A stretch of DNA of 7,982 nt from Helicobacteraceae bacterium (GCA_024635885.1 JAGXIA010000062.1:1-7982); one strand, 5' to 3'; shown: positions 1 through 7,233, numbered from the stretch's first letter. Numbers and translations are program-made. Notes: generated by a model not told the origin, from the sequence alone.

Positions 1-1884
1 GATTTTATAAAGTCAATGTGGATAGGTTTCAGATTTGACCTGCGTATGTCTGTACTTATGATTCTTCCTTTGTTTTTTTTAGGCGGCATAAAATGGTTTA
101 GTCCTTTTAAATATGATTACGCACGTTATGTATGGCTCTCATATCTAACTGCTGTATTTGCTTTTTATGGCATGTTTTATGTCTTTGATTTTGGACATTA
201 TGCATACTTAAACACCAGAGTTGATTTTACGGCACTGAGATTTATTGAAAATGCTGCAATTTCAGCTGAAATGGTATGGGAAAGTTACCCTGTTATCTGG
301 ATTGCTATAGGCATATTATTTGTTAACGCCCTTTTTGTATATTTAACAAATAAACTTTTTATAAAAGTTGCAAACCAGAGTACTCCAAAGTTAACTTTAA
401 CAAAAGGGTTTGCATTTGGATTTGCTGCTTTTTTAGTGCTTTTGGTAGCAGGATATTCTAAATTATCCCAGTATCCGCTTCGTTGGAGTGATGCTGCTTT
501 TTCAAAACATCCCTTTGCTACCCAACTGGCATACAATCCGGTACATTACTTTTTTGACACTTGGAAAAATGGTCGAGTCTCTTATGATAAAAACAAAGTA
601 AGAGAGTACTATCCGCTTATTGCTGATTATATCGGGGTAAAAGATGTCAATACAACTTCACTTAATTTCAATAGGGAAATAAAACCATTGCATCAAGTGG
701 GTGAAAAACCAAATATAGTTTTAGTGTTATTAGAATCATTTGCAGCTTATAAGTCTAGTGTATCAGGCAACCCACTGGACCCATCTCCTCAATTAAATAA
801 TCTTGCTAAAAATGGAATATATTTTAAAAATTATTTTACGCCTGCGACAGGAACGGCCCGTTCTGTTTACTGTACTTTAACAAGTCTCCCGGATGTGGAA
901 CTCAAAGGCACTTCAAGTCGTAATCCTTTGATAGTAAACCAACACTCAATCGCTCATGATTTTAATGGGTATGAAAAGGCTTATTTTATAGGCGGATCAG
1001 CTTCATGGGGTAACATAAGAGGTTTATTGAATCAGTCTATGGACCATTTACACCTTTATGAAGAGGCTGATTATGAGGCTCCAAGAACTGATGTTTGGGG
1101 AGTCTCAGATTTTGACCTTTTTACAGAAGCAAATAAAGCTTTACAAACTATGAAAGAACCGTTTTTTGCTGTCATTCAAACTTCAGGAAATCACAGACCT
1201 TATACGATTCCCGACAATAGCGGTGGCTTTGAAATAAGAAAAGATGTAAGTCAGGAAGAAGTTCAAAAGTATGGTTTTCAGTCAGTTGAAGAATATAACT
1301 CATTTAGATTTATGGATTATTCTATTGGGCATTTTATGAAACTAGCGAGAAAGAGTGACTACTATAAAAACACTATCTTTGCATTTTGGGGCGATCATGG
1401 AATCTCTGGTAGTACTGGTCAGCATGTAACACCAGGTGAAAGTTCATCTACCTTAGACCTTGGGGCTTTAAGAGTACCCTTTGTAATCTACTCTCCACTT
1501 ATCAAAGAGCCAAAAGTTTATGATAAGGTTGTATCAGAAGTAGATGTATTACCAACTATAGCCTCATTAGCCAATATTAAATATACTGCAACAACTTTGG
1601 GACGTGATATGTTCGATAAGAGATATGATGATAAAAGATATGCCTTCAGTATTACGCATTCATCAAATCCACTTATAGGACTTATTGGTGAGAAATACTA
1701 CTTTAGAACAAGAGCAGATGGAACAAATGCCGCTCTATATGACATATACAGCGATAATCCTTTAGAAGATCATTCCAAGGGTAATGAAGAGTTAGTTAAA
1801 AAGATGAAAGATTTGACTTTTGGTATCTATGAGACATGCAAATATATACCTAATTTCAACAAGAGAGAAACTTTAGATAAATAG
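1..1884 (+). CDS. LTA synthase-like sulfatase-fold transferase, 5' end outside window
   Basis: Membrane-anchored alkaline-phosphatase/sulfatase superfamily enzyme of the LtaS type, expected to move phosphoglycerol or phosphoethanolamine from a phospholipid to a surface glycan outside the inner membrane. Numbering from the Met at 16, hydrophobic segments lie near 10-24, 38-58, 92-111 and 131-148, followed by an extracytoplasmic catalytic domain (about 230-610). Metal and catalytic residues are visible: E240 in IVLVLLESF, nucleophile T280 in ATGTARS, H393 in SGNHRPY and D460-H461 in FWGDHG. The frame is open without a stop from base 1 (DFIKS before that Met), and the usual family N-terminus is longer, so the true start lies upstream and the Met at 16 is probably internal. 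It ends at TAG and converges on the next gene, 29 nt away. The family call is firm; the substrate and acceptor are unknown. OpgB-like or lipid A/glycan phosphotransferase roles are possible alternatives. Confidence 0.88.
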   Translation, partial: DFIKSMWIGFRFDLRMSVLMILPLFFLGGIKWFSPFKYDYARYVWLSYLTAVFAFYGMFYVFDFGHYAYLNTRVDFTALRFIENAAISAEMVWESYPVIWIAIGILFVNALFVYLTNKLFIKVANQSTPKLTLTKGFAFGFAAFLVLLVAGYSKLSQYPLRWSDAAFSKHPFATQLAYNPVHYFFDTWKNGRVSYDKNKVREYYPLIADYIGVKDVNTTSLNFNREIKPLHQVGEKPNIVLVLLESFAAYKSSVSGNPLDPSPQLNNLAKNGIYFKNYFTPATGTARSVYCTLTSLPDVELKGTSSRNPLIVNQHSIAHDFNGYEKAYFIGGSASWGNIRGLLNQSMDHLHLYEEADYEAPRTDVWGVSDFDLFTEANKALQTMKEPFFAVIQTSGNHRPYTIPDNSGGFEIRKDVSQEEVQKYGFQSVEEYNSFRFMDYSIGHFMKLARKSDYYKNTIFAFWGDHGISGSTGQHVTPGESSSTLDLGALRVPFVIYSPLIKEPKVYDKVVSEVDVLPTIASLANIKYTATTLGRDMFDKRYDDKRYAFSITHSSNPLIGLIGEKYYFRTRADGTNAALYDIYSDNPLEDHSKGNEELVKKMKDLTFGIYETCKYIPNFNKRETLDK

Positions 1885-1893
1885 TCTAAAGTT
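1869..1893. terminator. Candidate hairpin between convergent genes
   Basis: A perfect 9-bp inverted repeat (AACTTTAGA at 1869-1877, TCTAAAGTT at 1885-1893) encloses a 7-nt loop containing the TAG stop of the sulfatase-like gene. With a bulged C, four more pairs are possible. It sits exactly where two convergent genes meet, which suits a bidirectional terminator. The flanking T tracts are short (CTTTC on the plus side), so strong intrinsic termination is not assured. Confidence 0.4.
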
Positions 1894-1913
1894 CTTTCAA
1901 GTAGAGTTGAATA

Positions 1914-3125
1914 TTAGAGTTTACTTCGATCTATTTCCACTCCGCCATCTTCGAGAGTATAAATGAGATCAGTAGTATTGAGTTTATCAAAATTAGCAAT
2001 CATGATTTTTTTGAGGTAATCTTTTTCTGCTATTTCTGCTCTCAATAAGCTACCGGCGAAAATTCCTTTTTTATCAAGAACTAAAGAAGTAATATCATGA
2101 TCCATTTGTATATGGTTCATTAAATCTTTAATGTCAGTTTCAAAAATAGAACTTAGCATTGAAAACATACCGGCTAAATAAGCTTTATCCTTGTGTTTAG
2201 CATCAGCATCAGCTTCCATTCTTTCTGCTCTTTTTAAAGCTAAGGCCAAGATAGTCTGAGAAGCAGGATTTTTAGAAACTTCAGAGTATAAATATACCAA
2301 GAGCCATCTTAACAGCTTGTCTCTGCCCATTAAAGTAATTACCTGAGTCAAAGACTCTATCTGTACGTTAAAATGCTTAGAATTATTAAAAAATTGAACA
2401 AGTTTATAAGATAAGTCAGGCTGTTTCTTTATAAAAAACTCCAACTGTCCAGTACTATTGTCGTTCTTAATAATTTTTATTAACTGTAATATAATAATCT
2501 GAGCCGGTTCTTTTGATCCGATGATTTCCATTATTTCAGGTTTATCTAAATAATAACCCTGAAAATAATCAAAGCCCATCTCAAAATATTTTCTATAATC
2601 TTCTTTTGTTTCAATATTTTCAGCTAACAATTTAATTCGGCTGCCTTTAAACTTAGTCATTACTTTTTCTAGATTTTCAGGGTGAGACAAGGAAACATCC
2701 ATCTTAATAATATCAATAAAATTAAATAATCTATTGAATTTTGCAATCATTTTGGCACTTGAATCAAAATGCTCGATTGACAACTTGAATCCTCGTTTTT
2801 TATACTGTATTATTTTTGCAACTATCTTGTCCGATAAGTCTATATTTTCTGATAAATTAAAAATAAATCTATCTTTATCCAAAACATCTAAAATTCCTTT
2901 TAACAGAGTTTCTTCATTCACATTTATAAAAGCTAAATTTTTTTGTCCGAGTAGTGTATTTAATTCCTTACTTGTAATAGAGCTTATGATTAATTTTGAG
3001 ACCTCTTTAACGGCGGCTGATAAGCCTGTCTCATTATCTAAACTGTCTCTAAAAAGAAGTTCATAAGCATATAATTGATTTTTTTTATCAAATATTTTTT
3101 GTTTAGAAATATTAATTATATTCAT
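1914..3125 (-). CDS. Degenerate EAL domain + HDOD domain signalling protein
   Basis: Cytoplasmic two-domain protein of the YuxH type, 403 aa from the chosen ATG. The opening (ISKQKIFDKKNQLYAYELLFRD) is typical of that family. An EAL-like domain spans about 1-200: E22 in YELLFR, N68 in FINVNEE, K141 in IIKMD, E169 in LAENIET and Q189 in FQGYY. The paired metal-binding aspartates (usual DDF) are replaced by E118-H119 (IEHFD), so c-di-GMP hydrolysis is unlikely. An HDOD domain follows (about 205-400), including VITLMGRDKLLRWLLVYLY. Such proteins generally act as signalling or protein-interaction scaffolds. I prefer the ATG at 3125 because AAAAGG lies 8 nt before it. A GTG at 3134, in frame, would add three residues but overlaps that ribosome site. 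It appears monocistronic with its own promoter. Domain calls are firm; the process controlled is unknown. Confidence 0.88.
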   Translation of the reverse strand: MNIINISKQKIFDKKNQLYAYELLFRDSLDNETGLSAAVKEVSKLIISSITSKELNTLLGQKNLAFINVNEETLLKGILDVLDKDRFIFNLSENIDLSDKIVAKIIQYKKRGFKLSIEHFDSSAKMIAKFNRLFNFIDIIKMDVSLSHPENLEKVMTKFKGSRIKLLAENIETKEDYRKYFEMGFDYFQGYYLDKPEIMEIIGSKEPAQIIILQLIKIIKNDNSTGQLEFFIKKQPDLSYKLVQFFNNSKHFNVQIESLTQVITLMGRDKLLRWLLVYLYSEVSKNPASQTILALALKRAERMEADADAKHKDKAYLAGMFSMLSSIFETDIKDLMNHIQMDHDITSLVLDKKGIFAGSLLRAEIAEKDYLKKIMIANFDKLNTTDLIYTLEDGGVEIDRSKL

Positions 3126-3148
3126 CAGATACACCTTTTGTTTTTTAT

Positions 3149-3154
3149 ATTATA
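3149..3154 (-). promoter_or_regulatory. -10 box for the EAL-HDOD gene
   Basis: The minus strand reads an exact TATAAT about 24 nt before the ATG at 3125, leaving room for a short leader that carries the AAAAGG ribosome site (3134-3139). No good -35 hexamer stands 16-18 nt upstream. That is common for the main sigma factor of Campylobacterota, which relies on the -10 box and AT-rich upstream DNA. Predicted by eye only. Confidence 0.5.
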
Positions 3155-3161
3155 TCATTTT

Positions 3162-3317
3162 CTATACTATAGCGTTTAAGTAATCAAGACTAATTATATT
3201 CTGAGGTACAAGTTTATTGATGCCGGTTATACGTGGTGGAAGCCTTGTTTTGTTAATGATGCTTTCATGTAAAAAATATCTACTGTAGACATATCCTTTC
3301 TCACTGTAAGAGGTTTT
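3162..3317 (-). other. Stop-free 51-codon stretch after the pfpI-like gene, possible gene remnant
   Basis: Directly after the TAA of the PfpI-like gene, the same minus-strand frame stays open for 51 codons to a TAG at 3162-3164 (central part RYFLHESIINKTRLPPRITG). It has no ATG, GTG or TTG with a ribosome site, and I recognise no family. Part of it (about 3200-3290) looks less AT-rich than the other spacers here. It may be a decayed C-terminal fragment, a former extension of the upstream gene, or chance. Function cannot be assigned. Confidence 0.2.
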
Positions 3318-3827
3318 TTAATGTTTTTGCAAAAGTTTCAAAAAAAGTTTCATCATCTCAGGCAAGGCATTGGGGTCTTGCGCAGTGATGATGTTTTCAT
3401 CTTGCTCTACACTCTTGTTCGTGTAAAAAGTGCCCGCATTTTCGATGTCATCTTTTATGGAAGGAAAAGATGTCACTTTTTTGCCTTTTAGTATTCCTGC
3501 TGAAATCAAAAGTGAAGGACCATGACAAACAGCGCAAACAAGTTTTTTTGTATCATAAAATGATTTGACAAAGGCTGTCATCTCCGGATTTGTTCGTAGT
3601 CCATCAGGAGCATAACCACCGGGAACATAAACACCATCATACTCGCTGCTGTTTAAATCCTGGACTACATGTGTAGCTTTTATGCTTGTCCCATGTTTTG
3701 CTGTGTAAAGAGTTTTTTTTTCTCCCACGATATCTACAACGATATCTGCTTCAAGAAGACGATAATAAGGATAAATAAACTCTGAATCTTCATACATATT
3801 ATCTATAAGTATTGCAATTTTTTTCAT
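3318..3827 (-). CDS. PfpI/DJ-1 family protein (class I glutamine amidotransferase-like)
   Basis: Cytoplasmic protein of 169 aa, the normal size for the PfpI/YhbO/YraA group. Family members have been described as intracellular proteases, general stress proteins or protein/nucleotide deglycases; the last role is disputed. The nucleophile elbow AVCHGPSLLI gives C101 and H102, E13 in NMYEDSEF is the acidic partner, and VPGGYAPDGLR (68-78) and the KVTSFPSIKDDIENAG block (117-132) are characteristic. I chose the ATG at 3827 because AGGA lies 8 nt upstream and the protein then starts MKKIAILIDN as usual. An in-frame ATG at 3872 would add 15 lysine-rich residues with no family counterpart. It stands alone between truA and the EAL-HDOD gene, all on the same strand, with a predicted promoter of its own. 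The real substrate is unknown. Confidence 0.9.
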   Translation of the reverse strand: MKKIAILIDNMYEDSEFIYPYYRLLEADIVVDIVGEKKTLYTAKHGTSIKATHVVQDLNSSEYDGVYVPGGYAPDGLRTNPEMTAFVKSFYDTKKLVCAVCHGPSLLISAGILKGKKVTSFPSIKDDIENAGTFYTNKSVEQDENIITAQDPNALPEMMKLFLKLLQKH

Positions 3828-3974
3828 TTTTTCATTCCTCTTTTTAGTCATTTTCTCTTGTATATGCTGCATAAAGTTAAGATTATTTTTTAAAACCTCT
3901 TTTTTAATTAAATCTTAATTTTAAAGCTCGATCAGACATCTTTTTTACTAGCTCCTAATCTTGATTCCAACAAT

Positions 3975-4004
3975 ATTGTATCAAAAAATATTAATATTTA
4001 ACAA
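3975..4004 (-). promoter_or_regulatory. Sigma70-type promoter for the pfpI-like gene
   Basis: On the minus strand, TTGTTA (3999-4004) and TACAAT (3975-3980) are separated by 18 nt of AT-rich DNA. The -35 box begins immediately after the truA stop codon. Transcription from here would give a leader of roughly 140 nt before the ATG at 3827, long for such a gene, so a second, closer start is possible. An 8-bp inverted repeat (TTAAGATT at 3877-3884 and AATCTTAA at 3911-3918) lies within this leader, but its arms are 26 nt apart and nothing ties it to a regulator. Confidence 0.45.
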
Positions 4005-4015
4005 TTAATATTTAA
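3991..4015. repeat. Tandem 11-bp direct repeat at truA end / pfpI promoter
   Basis: TTAATATTTAA occurs twice (3991-4001 and 4005-4015) with a 3-nt spacer, a period of 14 nt. The second copy covers the last codons and stop of truA, and the first overlaps the proposed -35 box of the pfpI-like gene. It could be a protein-binding site, or simply AT-rich coincidence. Confidence 0.4.
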
Positions 4016-4715
4016 TTTTAGCTAGGTAAAGTCCATTACTTGGGGCTGGTTTAATTTTGTAGTTATTTGTACATGCCAACTGTTCTTTAATCTCATCTGC
4101 ATTTAGTTTTAAAAGTGCCCCGACCATAAGACGTATTTGACTTCTTAAAAAACCATTGGCTTCAAAGTTTAAAACAATAGTGCCTTTATGCTCATAAGCA
4201 AAAGCTTTGTAGATAATTCTTCTTGTAGAGTTAACATCACTTCCTGTTTTCATAAAAAACTTGAAATCGTGTTCTCCTACAAATAGTTTTATATTTTTTT
4301 GTATATTTTTAAAATCTATATCTTCAACAAAGGTAATAAAGTTAGTTTCAAAAGGATTACTTTTTTCGTTTTTAATTATATACCTGTAAACGCGTTTTTT
4401 AGCACTGTATCTGGCATGAAAGTTGTTATCTACTGCTTTGATGTGTTTGACTTGTATGGACACAGGGAGCATACTGTTTAGAACTCTTTGAAACTTCTGT
4501 AAATCGTTCCAAAACTCCGGTAAATCAATGTGGCAAACTTGACCGGTAGCATGCACGCCTTTATCTGTCCTGCCAGAAGCTATGACTCTATACTCAATCC
4601 CAAGTTTAGATAAAACATATTCCAGATTTCCAAAAATAGTATTGGTAGTCTCTTTTTGAATTTGTGAACCTAAAAAGAAAGTTCCATTATAGGCAAGGGT
4701 TAAGGCGCATCGCAT
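4005..4715 (-). CDS. truA: tRNA pseudouridine(38-40) synthase TruA
   Basis: Converts uridines at positions 38, 39 and 40 of the anticodon stem-loop of many tRNAs to pseudouridine; cytoplasmic, no cofactor. The 236-aa length is slightly short for the family but complete. The catalytic aspartate is D51 in the signature ASGRTDKGVHATGQV (47-60). The conserved tyrosine block KKRVYRYII (106-114), the FMKTGSDVNSTRR segment (154-166) and the C-terminal FEANGFLRSQIRLMVGALL (184-202) also match. The ATG follows the stop of the permease gene with no gap (TAAATG on the minus strand), and CAGG stands about 6 nt before it, so translation is probably coupled. It is the last gene of the operon. The assignment is secure. 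Confidence 0.96.
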   Translation of the reverse strand: MRCALTLAYNGTFFLGSQIQKETTNTIFGNLEYVLSKLGIEYRVIASGRTDKGVHATGQVCHIDLPEFWNDLQKFQRVLNSMLPVSIQVKHIKAVDNNFHARYSAKKRVYRYIIKNEKSNPFETNFITFVEDIDFKNIQKNIKLFVGEHDFKFFMKTGSDVNSTRRIIYKAFAYEHKGTIVLNFEANGFLRSQIRLMVGALLKLNADEIKEQLACTNNYKIKPAPSNGLYLAKIKY

Positions 4716-5735
4716 TTAAAACCTGGCAACTATTTTTTTTCTGTAGATGATATAGGTTACAATAAGCCAAGTAATAGCGACTACCGGAATGGTATAAAAC
4801 GCTAAAATACCTTGCAAGCCTAAAGTTGCTCCATAGTAAGCCAAAACACCTAAAAACAAGTAAAGATAAACTCTCCCTTTTTGATGTCTGACATGAACTA
4901 CTCCTATACTTGCAACTAAAAAAAGACTGATTATAGGAAATATGCTTAATAGAGTATCTGTTATAAACATATGCGTTTTACTCTCTTTTCTATCTTCTGA
5001 TTTCCAATATTCTAAAGGAGTCCTGTATTTAGTTAAGTCCGTTATCATCGTGTCATTTATATGCATAATTTCAAAATTGATTTGTGAGAATTTTTCTTTT
5101 GAGTAACTGTAACCCTCACCATCGGAGAGTTTTAACCTCAATATTCCAGAATCATTAATGATTTCCGCTTTTTTTGCACTTATTAGTATTTCTTCTTTTT
5201 TATCTTTATTAAATAAAAATACATCTGCATAGGTTCCATCAGGATTGTTTGTTCCAACATAAAGCAGCCAGTTTCCAAAACTATGCCCAAATTCAGAAGC
5301 AGAGAGGTTAAACTTTGCTTGACTTTTCTTATATGAAATAAAATTACTGGACAAAACAGTGGCATGTGGAAAGAGAATAAAGAAGTTGAAAGAAAGTAAA
5401 ATAGACAGAAGAAGTGCTGGTCTAAAGAGTGTTTTTATTATAAAATTTGGACGGATTCCTAGTGAAAAAAGAACAACTATTTCATTATCGGTGGAGAGCT
5501 TAAAAATAGAAAGAACGGCCGCTATAAAAAAGGTGATGGGAAGAGTATAAAACAAAATTTCCGGTAAAACAAAGAAGTAAAGCTTTGACATTTCCCAAAG
5601 AGAGAGTTGAATTACAGCTGTATATGTTGCAAGTTTTATAAGAAAAATTACCGAAGCAATTGCAAAAAGCGGTAAAAAAATTGATAAGAACAGTATAGAC
5701 AGGTTACTTATAATATATTTTCTGAGTCTTTCCAT
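4716..5735 (-). CDS. LptF/LptG family LPS-export permease (YjgP/YjgQ)
   Basis: Inner-membrane subunit of the LptBFG ABC transporter, which extracts lipopolysaccharide from the inner membrane and feeds it to the periplasmic Lpt bridge. The 339 aa show the family plan: three membrane helices near 12-34, 53-77 and 103-122, a periplasmic beta-jellyroll region (about 130-250), then three helices near 259-281, 285-307 and 309-330. Between helices 2 and 3, DNEIVVLFSLGIRP (83-96) is the cytoplasmic coupling segment expected to touch the LptB ATPase. The N-terminus MERLRKYIISNLSILFLSIF is typical. Sequence alone does not let me choose between LptF and LptG, and no partner gene is in the window. It starts 2 nt after the prepilin peptidase stop with only a weak ribosome site, which points to translational coupling. 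Confidence 0.88.
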   Translation of the reverse strand: MERLRKYIISNLSILFLSIFLPLFAIASVIFLIKLATYTAVIQLSLWEMSKLYFFVLPEILFYTLPITFFIAAVLSIFKLSTDNEIVVLFSLGIRPNFIIKTLFRPALLLSILLSFNFFILFPHATVLSSNFISYKKSQAKFNLSASEFGHSFGNWLLYVGTNNPDGTYADVFLFNKDKKEEILISAKKAEIINDSGILRLKLSDGEGYSYSKEKFSQINFEIMHINDTMITDLTKYRTPLEYWKSEDRKESKTHMFITDTLLSIFPIISLFLVASIGVVHVRHQKGRVYLYLFLGVLAYYGATLGLQGILAFYTIPVVAITWLIVTYIIYRKKIVARF

Positions 5736-5737
5736 GC

Positions 5738-6559
5738 TTAGTAAGTTGCCTCAATATAAGCTAAAATAGGGTTATCAAGCATATAAACAATAAAAGTAGA
5801 GAGTGCTAAAAAAGGAACGAAGGGAACAGTATTATCATCTTTTGACCTATTTCTAATAGCGAGCATCACAGGCAATGCTAAAACGGCAGAAAAAAAGATT
5901 GCAAAGAGTGTTAATTTAATTCCAAGCAGAGCACCCATTGTCGCTGCAACCATAATATCACCTTCTCCTAATGCTTCAATGAAAGGGTAGGGATGGTAAT
6001 TATGACTCCAAGAAGTTACATTCTTTTTAGCCTCTCTATGAGCTGATGAAGTGAGTATATATGAAAGAGAAAATCTCAGTAGTGTAAACCCGCCGGCAAA
6101 GATGAGTGCATGATGCAAGTTTGCAAATATGCCGCCTATACTCCATGCTCCTAAAATTGCAAAAAGCATTGCAAGAAGGTTTAAGGAGTCTGGAACCATT
6201 TTGTACTTAAAATCTATAAGCGAAAGAGCCAGAAGCATTAAAAAACTTAGCGCGATTAACAGTATAGGGATGCTAAGTCCAAACTTAAAAGCTAATGCTA
6301 AAAAAATCAAACCTGAAAATAATTCTACCAAAGGATACTGTACAGAAATTTTAGAGTGACAAAATGAACATTGACCTCTCAGGAATACCCATGAGAGTAT
6401 AGGTATGTTATGCCAAGGTTTTAGTTTGCTTTGACATGAGAAACAGTGAGAGGCAGGAAAAAGTATGCTCTCATTTTTTGGAATTCGTAAAATTACAACA
6501 TTTAAAAATGAGCCAAGCACAGCTCCTAAGATAAATGAAATTATAAGTTGTTCAATCAT
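5738..6559 (-). CDS. pilD: Prepilin peptidase / N-methyltransferase (A24 family, PilD/GspO-like)
   Basis: Polytopic inner-membrane aspartic protease that removes the leader of type IV prepilins or type II secretion pseudopilins and methylates the new N-terminus. The 273 aa are full length for a bifunctional enzyme. The N-terminal domain opens with LGAVLGSFLNVVILRIP and carries two CxxC pairs (C39/C42 and C64/C67) for zinc, linked to the methyltransferase part. The catalytic aspartates are D116 in SLIDFKYKMVPD and D201 in the GEGD motif (198-201). PFVPFLAL (246-253) is also typical. Its ATG overlaps the uppS stop by 4 nt (ATGA), and GGGGGA stands 5 nt upstream. No pilin or secretion genes are in the window, so which pathway it serves is not shown. 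Function is firm; the pilD symbol is by homology. Confidence 0.93.
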   Translation of the reverse strand: MIEQLIISFILGAVLGSFLNVVILRIPKNESILFPASHCFSCQSKLKPWHNIPILSWVFLRGQCSFCHSKISVQYPLVELFSGLIFLALAFKFGLSIPILLIALSFLMLLALSLIDFKYKMVPDSLNLLAMLFAILGAWSIGGIFANLHHALIFAGGFTLLRFSLSYILTSSAHREAKKNVTSWSHNYHPYPFIEALGEGDIMVAATMGALLGIKLTLFAIFFSAVLALPVMLAIRNRSKDDNTVPFVPFLALSTFIVYMLDNPILAYIEATY

Positions 6560-7233
6560 TTTAATCCCCCAAATCGACGTTCAATTTTTGTAAATTTTTT
6601 TATAATATTTTCTAAATCATTTGATGTAAAATCAGGCCAGAGAGTGTCAATAAAGAAAAGTTCCGCATAAGCTGACTGCCAAAGTAAAAAGTTTGAAAGT
6701 CTGTGGTCTCCGCCTGTTCGTATAAGCAAATCAACATTATGTTTACAGTCGAGTGCATTACTGAGCATAGCTTCTGTAATATCACCTTCATAGTTTTTTA
6801 TCTTGTTTATAGCTCTTAAAATTTCATCTTGTGCCCCATAGTTTAGTGCAAGCGACTGAACAAGCCCGTCACAGTGGAGAGTTTTTTCTTTGACATCTTT
6901 TATAGTCTTTTGAAGTGATTTGGAAAAAGCTCTTATGTCGCCAATAGGCTCAAAGCGAACATTATTTTCAAGATAAGCCGGCAACTCATTTTTTAAGTAA
7001 TTTTCCAAAAGCTTCATTAAAAATTCAACTTCCAAACGTGGTCTTTTCCAGTTTTCTGTAGAAAAAGCATAGAGCGTGAGTCTTTCTATGTCTTTGTTAT
7101 TTGAGCAGTAGGTTGTTATCTCTTTAACAACTCTTGCTCCGGCTTCATGACCTTTAACTCTTTTTTTTCCTTGAATCTCAGCCCAACGACCATTGCCATC
7201 CATAATAATTGCTATGTGTTTTGCTCTATTCAT
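6556..7233 (-). CDS. uppS: Undecaprenyl diphosphate synthase (cis-prenyltransferase)
   Basis: Adds isopentenyl diphosphate units in cis to farnesyl diphosphate to make C55 undecaprenyl diphosphate, the lipid carrier for peptidoglycan and surface glycans; cytosolic, membrane-associated. The 225 aa contain the family signatures in order: HIAIIMDGNGRWA with the essential D12 (6-18), FSTENW (57-62), LALNYGAQDEI (128-138), and RTGGDHRLSNFLLWQ (172-186) followed by YAELFF and LWPDF. The metal-binding glutamate of E. coli RTGGEHR is an aspartate here (D176), a conservative change. The ATG is preceded by TTGGA. It lies 66 nt downstream of coaBC and overlaps the prepilin peptidase start by 4 nt, so it is probably co-transcribed with both, with a possible extra promoter in the 66-nt gap. 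The assignment is secure. Confidence 0.96.
   Translation of the reverse strand: MNRAKHIAIIMDGNGRWAEIQGKKRVKGHEAGARVVKEITTYCSNNKDIERLTLYAFSTENWKRPRLEVEFLMKLLENYLKNELPAYLENNVRFEPIGDIRAFSKSLQKTIKDVKEKTLHCDGLVQSLALNYGAQDEILRAINKIKNYEGDITEAMLSNALDCKHNVDLLIRTGGDHRLSNFLLWQSAYAELFFIDTLWPDFTSNDLENIIKKFTKIERRFGGLK

Noticed and set aside
285..536. Antisense open frame within the sulfatase-like gene; similar frames at 2734-3066, 4299-4481, 5183-5365, 5359-5550, 6129-6359 and 7430-7636.
   Set aside because: All lie inside well-supported genes in other frames and their translations show no recognisable domain.
3180..3272. A plus-strand frame reading YKFIDAGYTWWKPCFV, looked at as a possible transposase end.
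   Set aside because: It has no start codon or ribosome site, no motif I can name, and no terminal repeats or target duplications nearby.
3227..3292. A 21-codon minus-strand open frame starting ATG at 3292 after GAAAGG.
   Set aside because: The purine-rich site is only about 2 nt from the ATG, the peptide resembles nothing I know, and it lies in another frame of the same unexplained spacer.
3160..3300. Possible integron attC-like or insertion-sequence end in the spacer.
   Set aside because: No paired core sites of the attC type and no convincing terminal inverted repeats could be found by eye.
3828..3872. N-terminal 15-residue extension of the PfpI-like protein from an ATG at 3872.
   Set aside because: The extension is not family-like and a strong AGGA site precedes the ATG at 3827 instead.
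3877..3918. TTAAGATT ... AATCTTAA inverted repeat in the leader of the pfpI-like gene.
   Set aside because: Arms of 8 AT-rich bases separated by 26 nt are weak; not enough for a riboswitch, operator or terminator call.
3135..4004. The pfpI-like gene and EAL-HDOD gene as a novel defence or signalling module.
   Set aside because: They have separate predicted promoters and a 183-192 bp gap, neither carries effector or nuclease domains, and nothing links them functionally.
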